The notes under the pieces were generated by a model. It saw only the letters and a program-made list of their open reading frames with translations. It was not told the origin of the DNA and did no database searches. Positions 32,872-39,450 of a DNA stretch of 64,000 nt are shown here, piece by piece. Source of the stretch: Streptomyces sp. NRRL B-1140. Its GTDB lineage: Bacteria > Actinomycetota > Actinomycetes > Streptomycetales > Streptomycetaceae. The position numbers and the translations under genes were made by a program. The DNA lies in NCBI RefSeq assembly GCF_001280065.1, contig NZ_LGEA01000080.1, positions 104,940-168,939 of the forward strand, given 5' to 3'. Every line of letters begins with the position of its first letter. The stretch's first letter is position 1.

Positions 32872-34229
32872 GAGGCCCGCTCCAGGGCGTCGGCGTAGGA
32901 GACGACGCGGGCTCCGCCGTGCCCGGCGATGTACGCCTGCGCGGTGTCGGGCGCGACGAAGGGCAGCAGCTTGTCGCCGTCGGCCACCCACACGGCCTTG
33001 TCGGCGAACCAGAGGGTGCCGGTGGTGGTGTCGGGGACGTAGGCGGCGCGCAGGTCGTCGCGGTGCCCGGCGACGTAACGCAGCAGCTTGGAGGGGGAGT
33101 TGAAGGTGACCGTCTTGGAGGCGCCCTTGGGCCAGGCCTCGCTCGCGGCCGGTGCGGGTTTCGTGGCGAGATGCTTGGTGTACGCCGTCGTTCCGAGGGC
33201 CTTCTTCACGTACTGGTCGTCGACGAAGGAGTCGACGTCCACGTCTCCGGTGAGCTTCGCCGACTTGAGGATCGAGACGTCCTGCTTCAGCGCGGAGACG
33301 AGCTGGGGCTTGATGGCCGGGTCGAAGGTGGCGATGCCGTGATCGCCGTTGTAGAGGTAGACGACCTCGGCGGGCAGGCCGGTCGCCTTCGCGACCTTCT
33401 CGGCGGCGTCCACCGGGTGCTCGTGCAGGTAGTCGGTGGCCTCCGCCTGGGCCTTCAGGAACGCCTCCAGCACGGCCGGGCGCTGCTTCGCGAAGTCCTC
33501 GCGGGCGGTGACGCCGTGGAAGGTGGGCAGGTTCAGCCGGGCGCCGTCGTAGATCGCCTTCGCCTTGCCCTGGAAGGTGAGCAGGCCCGGCCAGGCGACG
33601 AACTGGGACAGGGCGTCCGTGCTGCCGGCCGCGAGGGCGGAGGCGCCGACGGAGGGCTGCTGGTTGAGCTTCTCGATGCCGCTGTTCGGATCGATGCCGG
33701 CGCGCTGCAGGGCCCGGACGAGGGTGCCGTCGGCGGCCGAGCCGACGCTCGTGGAGACCTTCTTGCCCTTGAGGTCCTTCAGGGAGGTCAGCTTGGAGTC
33801 CGGAGCGGTGACGATGGTGTTGAGGCCGCCGCGCAGGTTGTAGCCGGTGACCGAGACCAGGCGGGTGGGGCTGTTGAGCTGCTTGCCGCGGGCCGCGTTG
33901 ATGAGGAGCGGGAAGTCGCCCATCGAGCCGATGTCGATCTTCCCGGCGGTCATCTGTGCGGTGATGGGCGCGCCGGTGGCGTAGTCCTGCCAGTCGACCT
34001 TGTAGTGGACGCCGTCGTGCAGGGCGTTGAGCTGCTTCTCGAAGGAGCCGAGGGAGCGGAGCAGGGTGCCCGCCGTGACGGTGTTGATGGTTCGGGACTG
34101 GTAGCCGACGGTGACGGTGACCGTGGAGCCGCTGCCCGCCTCCGCGTCACCGCCGCAGGAGCTGAGCGGGAGCAGGAGGACGACGGCGGATATCGCGACG
34201 ACGGTGCGTTTCATGGTGGTTCGGGACAT
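32868..34229 (-). CDS. Lipoprotein solute-binding protein (SsuA/NMT1-like) with NosL-like C-terminal domain
   Basis: A 453-residue secreted lipoprotein with lipobox LPLSSC (Cys25). Residues 35-345 form an SsuA/TauA/NMT1-type binding domain (VTVGYQSRTINT; GKIDIGSMGDFPLL; LKGKKVSTSVGSAADG). That length already equals a normal binding protein. Residues 352-453 are an extra module with the pattern of NosL: FNSPSKLLRYV, AAYVPDTTTGTLWFADKAVWV, then TAQAYIAGHGGARVVSYADAL. The N-terminal Cys-x-Met metal motif of NosL is not seen. The start ATG 34229 has GAGAGG about 11 nt upstream; M6 is an alternative. It delivers the substrate to the permease and ATPase encoded downstream. Confidence 0.85.
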   Translation of the reverse strand: MSRTTMKRTVVAISAVVLLLPLSSCGGDAEAGSGSTVTVTVGYQSRTINTVTAGTLLRSLGSFEKQLNALHDGVHYKVDWQDYATGAPITAQMTAGKIDIGSMGDFPLLINAARGKQLNSPTRLVSVTGYNLRGGLNTIVTAPDSKLTSLKDLKGKKVSTSVGSAADGTLVRALQRAGIDPNSGIEKLNQQPSVGASALAAGSTDALSQFVAWPGLLTFQGKAKAIYDGARLNLPTFHGVTAREDFAKQRPAVLEAFLKAQAEATDYLHEHPVDAAEKVAKATGLPAEVVYLYNGDHGIATFDPAIKPQLVSALKQDVSILKSAKLTGDVDVDSFVDDQYVKKALGTTAYTKHLATKPAPAASEAWPKGASKTVTFNSPSKLLRYVAGHRDDLRAAYVPDTTTGTLWFADKAVWVADGDKLLPFVAPDTAQAYIAGHGGARVVSYADALERAS

Positions 34230-34244
34230 GGCGGTTTCGGCCTC

Positions 34245-34472
34245 TCACCGGAGCAGATAGGGCATGTTGACCGTGACGGCTCCGGTGGGGCAGCGGGCCG
34301 CGCACGGGCCGCAGTACCAGCACTCGTCGACATGCATGTAGGCCTTGCCGTTGCGCTCGTCGATGGCGAGGGAGTCCAGCGGGCACATGTCCACGCAGAG
34401 CGTGCAGCCGTCGATGCACTTCGACTCGTCGATGGTCACGGGCACGTCGGCCCGCTGGGGCGCCAAGGGCAT
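34245..34472 (-). CDS. AprB-like ferredoxin with two [4Fe-4S] sites
   Basis: A 75-residue ferredoxin. The first site is CIDGCTLCVDMCP with C-x3-C-x2-C-x3-C spacing, one residue longer than usual in the first gap. The second is a standard CWYCGPCAARCP. The order ECWYC...CPTGAVTVNMPY closely follows the core of adenylylsulfate reductase beta subunits (AprB), though the long AprB tail is missing. A GGAG site precedes the ATG by 7 nt. The gene lies between the GntR regulator and the binding protein, and it is the likely electron partner of the flavoprotein encoded at the end of the operon. Confidence 0.88.
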   Translation of the reverse strand: MPLAPQRADVPVTIDESKCIDGCTLCVDMCPLDSLAIDERNGKAYMHVDECWYCGPCAARCPTGAVTVNMPYLLR

Positions 34473-34505
34473 GGCTGTCTCCAGGGATGTGCGCGAGCGG
34501 GTGGG

Positions 34506-35294
34506 CTACCGGTTCCGGTGCAGCAGGCCGCTCATGGTGATGCGGTCGCCGCGGAAACGGATGAACTCCAGGTCGACCGGGCGGCCGTCCGCGAGGTGGG
34601 TGAGGCGTTCCAGCATGAGGACGGCGGCGCCGCGCGGGGCCTCGAGCACGGCGGCCGAGTGGGTGTCCGCGCTGACCGCTTCCAGAGTGATCTCGGCGTG
34701 GCCGAGGCGCTGGCCGGTGACGGCTTCCAGGAGGCGGAAGACGTCGGTGTTCTCCAGATCGGCGCCGAGCAGTTCGGTGCCGATGTCCAGGGGGATGTAG
34801 GTGAGGTCGAGGGACAGGGGCAGTCCGCCGAGCCTGCGCAGGCGTTCGATGTAGAGGACGTCGGTGCCGGGCGCGAGTCCGAGACGGTCGGCCACCGGCG
34901 CGGGGGCCGGGGCGGGGCCCATGGTGCGGACCTCGTTGGTGACCCGGCCGTGCTCGCGGAGGGTTTCCGCGAGGCCCATCAGGCGGTCGAGGCCGTGGGG
35001 GTACTTGTGGGCCACGACCACGGTGCCGACACCGGGCTGACGCTCCACGAGGCCCTCGGCCCGCAGCAGGTCGAGTGCCTCGCGGACCGTGTTGCGGCTC
35101 GCGCCGTACTCGGTGGCGAGGGTCGACTCGTGAGGGAGGACCCCGTCGGGGAAGGCCCCGGTGAGCAGCAGCCGCCGGAGCAGGTCCGCCAGTTGCCGCG
35201 CCCGGTCGGCGCGCAGCCGTCGCCGCGCGCGGTGGGCGGCGACGGTGGTCGCGGCTCCCTGTCCGGCGTGGTCTCGGATGCGGTCACTGGGCAT
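34506..35294 (-). CDS. GntR-family regulator with UTRA domain (HutC-like)
   Basis: A 262-residue DNA-binding regulator. The winged helix-turn-helix is TLATEYGASRNTVREALDLLRAEGLVERQPGVGT (about residues 50-90). A UTRA effector-binding domain follows (VLYIERLRRLGGLPLSLDLTYIPLDIG and EAPRGAAVLMLERLTHLADGRPVDLEFIRFRGDR). It leads the six-gene operon and probably represses it until a ligand, perhaps the imported substrate, binds. The ATG at 35294 lies 7 nt after a TATGGT -10 hexamer, so the transcript is probably leaderless. The frame stays open to 35414. Confidence 0.88.
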   Translation of the reverse strand: MPSDRIRDHAGQGAATTVAAHRARRRLRADRARQLADLLRRLLLTGAFPDGVLPHESTLATEYGASRNTVREALDLLRAEGLVERQPGVGTVVVAHKYPHGLDRLMGLAETLREHGRVTNEVRTMGPAPAPAPVADRLGLAPGTDVLYIERLRRLGGLPLSLDLTYIPLDIGTELLGADLENTDVFRLLEAVTGQRLGHAEITLEAVSADTHSAAVLEAPRGAAVLMLERLTHLADGRPVDLEFIRFRGDRITMSGLLHRNR

Positions 35295-35301
35295 GGTTCG
35301 G

Positions 35302-35320
35302 ACCATACCTATCCGATAGG
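35302..35320 (-). promoter_or_regulatory. Leaderless promoter and palindromic operator of the GntR operon
   Basis: The -10 hexamer TATGGT (35302-35307, reverse strand) ends 7 nt before the GntR ATG. Immediately upstream lies the palindrome CCTATC-C-GATAGG (35308-35320) in the -35/-10 spacer, the usual place for an autorepressor to bind. No good -35 hexamer is visible. Confidence 0.55.
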
Positions 35321-35501
35321 AAAAGTGGTGTTGCAGGAATGTTGCGCCACCGGGAATGTGACGCGTCCGACGAGTGAGCTGGTGGTTTGGCCGTACCGTG
35401 ACCGGATCCGCCACCGACCGCCTGGGCCGGTGTGGCGCCGACAGCCGGTCGCCTCTCGGCCGATCCCGCTCCGGCCGCCCGCCGTCTCCCGGCCGGTGGG
35501 G

Positions 35502-36440
35502 CTACGACAGTGCCGTCAGGCCCGGTGCGAACGCGATCAGCAGGGGCACCAGCGGCACGAGCGCGGCCGTCGTGGTGGTCAGGGCGCGGTGCCGGCGGCC
35601 CAGCCGGGGCGGCGGCTCCAGAAGCCGGTCGACCCGTTCGCCCAGCAGGCGGTGGCTGGAGGCGCAGGACAGGACACCGCGGTGCTGGTTGAGCTCGATC
35701 AGGGCCAGGGCGGTCGTCAGGTGGCCGCAGCGGCGGGAGGCCGTGTCGTCGGCGGCCAGTTCGACCAGGCGGTGGGTCTGGTCGCAGAAGTGGGCGAACA
35801 GCGGGATGCGGGGGAAGCCGGTGGCCAGGGCCGTGGACAGGTGCAGCAGCCAGTCGTGGCGGGCGCGGGCGTGGCCCCGCTCGTGCGTGAGGACGGCGTC
35901 GAGCTGGTGGCCGGTCAGACGGTGCAGGGCGCCCGTGGTGACGATCAGCTGGGGCGGGTGGCCGGGCATCCACCAGGCGTCCGGGTACTCGTCCTCCAGG
36001 ACGAGCAGCGGACCCCGGGCCGCGGGCAGGCCGGCCGGCAGGTCGGGTGCGCGCTCCCGCAGATGGGCCCGGGCCCGGGCCCGACGCCGGCGCGCCTCGA
36101 CGAGCTCCCGCGCGAGCATCGCGGTCGTCCAGGCGGCGCCGCAGGCCAGCAGCAGGGTGAGCGCGGCGGCCCAGGGCGGGGCGGCGGACAGGTCGTACGC
36201 CGCGGTCACCGCGGCCGGTGCCGGGGCGAAGAGCTGGGCGCGGACCGTGCCGAAGACGGCGGCGGCGCCCAGGGAGAGCGCCGTCACGCACGCCAGCAGG
36301 ACGGTGGCGACCAGGCACTGCCAGACCCAGAGCGCGACCACCGGTTCCCGCTCGGGCCAGGCCGCCCGGGTCAGCGCACGGGGAACGGGGACGGCGGCCG
36401 TCACGGCGACGACGCTCAGCAGGAGCAGGCAGACGGTCAT
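35502..36440 (-). CDS. M56-family membrane metallopeptidase (BlaR1/MecR1-like)
   Basis: A 312-residue protein with about four membrane helices and a zinc-protease domain between helices. The catalytic motif is HERGHARARHDWLLHL (about residues 183-198), and a distal acidic Glu lies in LVELAADDTASRR. This is the Streptomyces M56 type, which has no penicillin-binding sensor domain. Such genes usually follow a BlaI/MecI repressor gene, but none is present here. The start ATG 36440 has GGAG about 9 nt upstream. The substrate is unknown; it may cleave a repressor encoded elsewhere. Confidence 0.85.
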   Translation of the reverse strand: MTVCLLLLSVVAVTAAVPVPRALTRAAWPEREPVVALWVWQCLVATVLLACVTALSLGAAAVFGTVRAQLFAPAPAAVTAAYDLSAAPPWAAALTLLLACGAAWTTAMLARELVEARRRRARARAHLRERAPDLPAGLPAARGPLLVLEDEYPDAWWMPGHPPQLIVTTGALHRLTGHQLDAVLTHERGHARARHDWLLHLSTALATGFPRIPLFAHFCDQTHRLVELAADDTASRRCGHLTTALALIELNQHRGVLSCASSHRLLGERVDRLLEPPPRLGRRHRALTTTTAALVPLVPLLIAFAPGLTALS

Positions 36441-36668
36441 GGCCACGGGCTCCGGTTCCTCGTCACGAGAGGGGCGGCTACGGGTCGTGCGGGGGAGGCG
36501 GCCGCCGTGCGCACCGGTGACCACGACGAGTGTTGCGGCCGTGCGGGCACACCGCCTCGCGCCCAGTATGACGGGCCGGGCGGTGTGCGTCAGGGGGCCG
36601 AACGGCGACAAGGGAGACGGCAGGGGCGACCTCGGACGCCCCGGAGAGCGGCTCCCGGCCGGTCCGGG

Positions 36669-37880
36669 TCAGCCCTGGACGACCCGCCCCGTCACCTCGC
36701 CGAGCCCGACTCGCACACCGTCGGGCCCGGGAGCCCAGGCCGTGAGGGTCACCTCGTCGCCGTCCTCCAGGAACGTGCGCTTGCCGCCCGGGAGTTCGAG
36801 CGGGTCGCGGCCGTTCCAGGTCAGTTCCAGCAGGGAGCCACGTTCCCGTTCCGCCGGGCCGCTGACCGTGCCGGAGCCGTACAGGTCGCCGGTGCGCAGG
36901 GAGGCGCCGTTGACGGTCATGTGGGCCAGCTGCTGGGCGGCCGTCCAGTACATGGTGGAGAAGGGCGGCTCGGAGACGACGTGGCCGTTGACGGCGACGC
37001 TGATCCGCAGGTCGTAGCCGCCGGGCTCCTCGCCGCTGTCGTCCAGGTAGGGCAGGAGCTCGTGCGTCCGGGCAGGAGGCGCCACGAGGGCCTCCTCCAG
37101 GGCGTCCAGCGGGGTGATCCACGCCGACACCGACGTGGCGAAGGACTTGCCGAGGAACGGGCCGAGGGGCACGTACTCCCAGGCCTGGATGTCGCGCGCG
37201 GACCAGTCGTTGAGGAGGCACAGTCCGAACACGTGCTCGCGGAAGTCGCCGAGGGCCACCGGCGCGCCCATCCGGGAGGGTACGCCGACGACGAAGCCGA
37301 CCTCGGCCTCGATGTCCAGGCGGGCGGACGGCCCGAAGACCGGAGCGGCGTCGGTGGGGGCCTTGCGCTGCCCGGACGGCCGCGGGACCTCCGTGCCGGA
37401 GACGACGACCGTGCCGGAGCGGCCGTGGTAGCCGATGGGCAGGTGCTTCCAGTTGGGGGTGAGGGAGTCCTCGGCGTCGGGCCGGAACATCTGCCCGACG
37501 TTCCGGGCGTGGTTCTCGGAGGCGTAGAAGTCGACGTAGTCGGCGACCTCGAACGGCAGGTGCAGGGTCACCGACGACAGGGGGTGGAACAGCGGTGCGA
37601 CGGTCTCGCGGTGGGACGGCACGGTCACCCAGGCGGTCAGCGCCCGGCGGACGTCCGACCAGGCCGTGCGGCCTGCGGCGAGCAGCGGGTTGAGGGTCGG
37701 CCGCGCGAGCAGGGAGGCGTAGGGCGAGCCGAGCGCGTGGGCCGCGGCGCCCGCGTCCAGTACGTGGTCGCCGAGCCGGACGCCCACGGCCCGGTGGGAC
37801 GAGCCGGGCAGGGAGAACACGCCGTACGGCAGGTTGTGCGGGCCGAAGGGGTCGCCCTCGGGGACATCGAAGGGGGGCAT
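36669..37880 (-). CDS. fahA: Fumarylacetoacetase
   Basis: A 403-residue hydrolase that splits fumarylacetoacetate to fumarate and acetoacetate, the last step of tyrosine/homogentisate breakdown, in the cytoplasm. The N-terminal SH3-like part is followed by the metal-binding catalytic domain: VADYVDFYASENHARNVG, NWKHLPIGYHGRSGTVVVSG, a LDIEAEVGFVVG metal-ligand strand, LLNDWSARDIQAWEYVPLGPFLGKSF, and ERERGSLLELTWNG. The length is typical. ATG 37880 was chosen for the GAGG upstream; 37910 is possible but has no ribosome site. No other homogentisate genes are adjacent. Confidence 0.94.
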   Translation of the reverse strand: MPPFDVPEGDPFGPHNLPYGVFSLPGSSHRAVGVRLGDHVLDAGAAAHALGSPYASLLARPTLNPLLAAGRTAWSDVRRALTAWVTVPSHRETVAPLFHPLSSVTLHLPFEVADYVDFYASENHARNVGQMFRPDAEDSLTPNWKHLPIGYHGRSGTVVVSGTEVPRPSGQRKAPTDAAPVFGPSARLDIEAEVGFVVGVPSRMGAPVALGDFREHVFGLCLLNDWSARDIQAWEYVPLGPFLGKSFATSVSAWITPLDALEEALVAPPARTHELLPYLDDSGEEPGGYDLRISVAVNGHVVSEPPFSTMYWTAAQQLAHMTVNGASLRTGDLYGSGTVSGPAERERGSLLELTWNGRDPLELPGGKRTFLEDGDEVTLTAWAPGPDGVRVGLGEVTGRVVQG

Positions 37881-38190
37881 CGGGTGCTGCCTCGCTTTCG
37901 GGTGCGCCATGTCGTCGCCACGTGTTCGTGGTCATGCCACACGTTACGGGTGACACGCCGGTCCTGGGCAGAGTCCGAGGAGGCGGAGAGGGGCGAACGG
38001 GGCAGGTGGGCGCGGGTGGGACCGGACGGGTCCACTCCGGCGCGCCGGGCGGGACGCCGCATTCGTACGTGCCGACAGTTATCCACAGGACGCGACGCAA
38101 TCTTGACGGAGCGGTGCGAACGGGGCGACTCTGGGCGGGTGCCGGAAGGCCTCGGGGAGGGGGCTTTCCCACGGCACATCTGGGGGGCGG
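37881..38190. promoter_or_regulatory. Divergent intergenic region between fahA and the polysaccharide cluster
   Basis: 310 nt without a gene. It contains an exact DnaA box TTATCCACA (38079-38087). A TTGACG -35-like hexamer lies at 38103-38108 with a poor -10 (GACTCT, 38127-38132) pointing toward the aminotransferase. GGGGGG directly before the ATG at 38191 serves as ribosome site. Confidence 0.35.
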
Positions 38191-39450
38191 ATGGCCAAAG
38201 GGGAGGCCGGTCCGGGTTCGGTGCGGCGTGGCGCACAGCCGAAGTGGCTGGAGGAGACCATGCGCGTCCGGCTCGGCCGGGAATGTGTGTACGTACCGTC
38301 GTGCCGATTCGGGCTGTACGTGGCGCTGCGCCACTGGTGCCCGCCCGGCGGACGGGTGCTGATGTCGCCGGTGAACGACGACGTGATCTTCTTCGTCGTG
38401 CTCGCGGCCGGACTGCGCCCCGTGCAGGCGCCGTTGAACCCGCTCGACGCGTCCATCGACATCGATGCCGTGCCGGACGAGGTGTGGGGCTCGGTGTCGG
38501 CTGTGCTCACGACGAACCTGTACGGGAACCCGGATCCCGCACCGCGCCTCAGGCAGAAGTGCGACGCGCTGGGGATCCCGCTGTTCGAGGACGGGGCGCA
38601 CGCGATCGGCAGCCGGGTGGGCGGCCGGCCGGTCGGGGCGTGGGGCGAGGCCTCCGTGTTCAGTCTGTCCAAGCACGTCGGCGCCCAGGCCGGAGGCATG
38701 CTCTCGCTCGCCGACCCGGGGTTACGGGAGGCGGTGGAGAAGACCTGCGAGGGACTGCTCGCGCCGCGCCGGACGAGTGCCGAACTCGCCTATCTGGTCC
38801 GGCCTTACGCGGAGGCGGCGGTGCGCGGGCTGCGGCTGCGGCGCGCCGCCTGGGCCGCGATCCGGCTGCTGGGGCTGGCGGACCGCGAGGAGATCCGGAT
38901 GCCGCTGCGCCCGGACGAACTCGCCCTCGCCGCCCGTCACACGCCCGGGCTCGACGCCCACCACCCGTGGGTGCGCGTCGACATGCACGACTACCGCCTC
39001 CGGTCCGGCTCGCTGCGGCTGCGCCGCATCGGCCACAAGCTCGGCCGGCTGGACGACGTGCTGGAGGCCTGCCGGGCGGGCACGGAACTGCTGCTGTCCA
39101 CGCCCTGGGCCAAGCCGCGCGACGGCCAGGGGACGCAGCCGCTCTTCCGGGTCCCGCTGTTCGTGGCCGACCGGAACGCGGCGATCGCGGCTCTGGCGCG
39201 GCAGGGCATCGTCGTCGGCTACCTCTACGACCCGCCCCTGGACGACTACGCCGGTGCGGAGTTCACCGACCCCTCACCATCTCCCGAGGCGGCCCGCTGG
39301 TTCGCGCGGCACGCGCTGCCCGTGGACCCGCTGCGGGCGCGGGCGGCGGTCGAGGTGCTGGAGCGGTCGGGAGCCCAGCCGGTCCGGACGCCGGGAGAAC
39401 AGCCGGGGAACAATCCGACGCCGGGAGGGCTGGGACGGTCCGGTGGCTGA
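38191..39450 (+). CDS. DegT/DnrJ/EryC1-like PLP aminotransferase of the polysaccharide cluster
   Basis: A 419-residue fold-type I PLP enzyme resembling sugar aminotransferases. The FEDGAHAIGS segment supplies the Asp that contacts the pyridine nitrogen, and FSLSKHVGAQAGGM carries the Schiff-base Lys (about Lys161). It would transfer an amino group to a nucleotide keto-sugar for the surface glycan, but the substrate is not readable. Codon 178 is TTA (38722-38724), one of only two TTA codons found in the window. In Streptomyces this makes translation depend on the developmental tRNA from bldA. The stop overlaps the flippase start by 8 nt. It opens the rightward arm of the cluster. Confidence 0.82.
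   Translation: MAKGEAGPGSVRRGAQPKWLEETMRVRLGRECVYVPSCRFGLYVALRHWCPPGGRVLMSPVNDDVIFFVVLAAGLRPVQAPLNPLDASIDIDAVPDEVWGSVSAVLTTNLYGNPDPAPRLRQKCDALGIPLFEDGAHAIGSRVGGRPVGAWGEASVFSLSKHVGAQAGGMLSLADPGLREAVEKTCEGLLAPRRTSAELAYLVRPYAEAAVRGLRLRRAAWAAIRLLGLADREEIRMPLRPDELALAARHTPGLDAHHPWVRVDMHDYRLRSGSLRLRRIGHKLGRLDDVLEACRAGTELLLSTPWAKPRDGQGTQPLFRVPLFVADRNAAIAALARQGIVVGYLYDPPLDDYAGAEFTDPSPSPEAARWFARHALPVDPLRARAAVEVLERSGAQPVRTPGEQPGNNPTPGGLGRSGG

Noticed and set aside
36669..37880. Homogentisate pathway operon around fumarylacetoacetase
   Set aside because: No homogentisate dioxygenase or isomerase is encoded nearby; the gene stands alone here.
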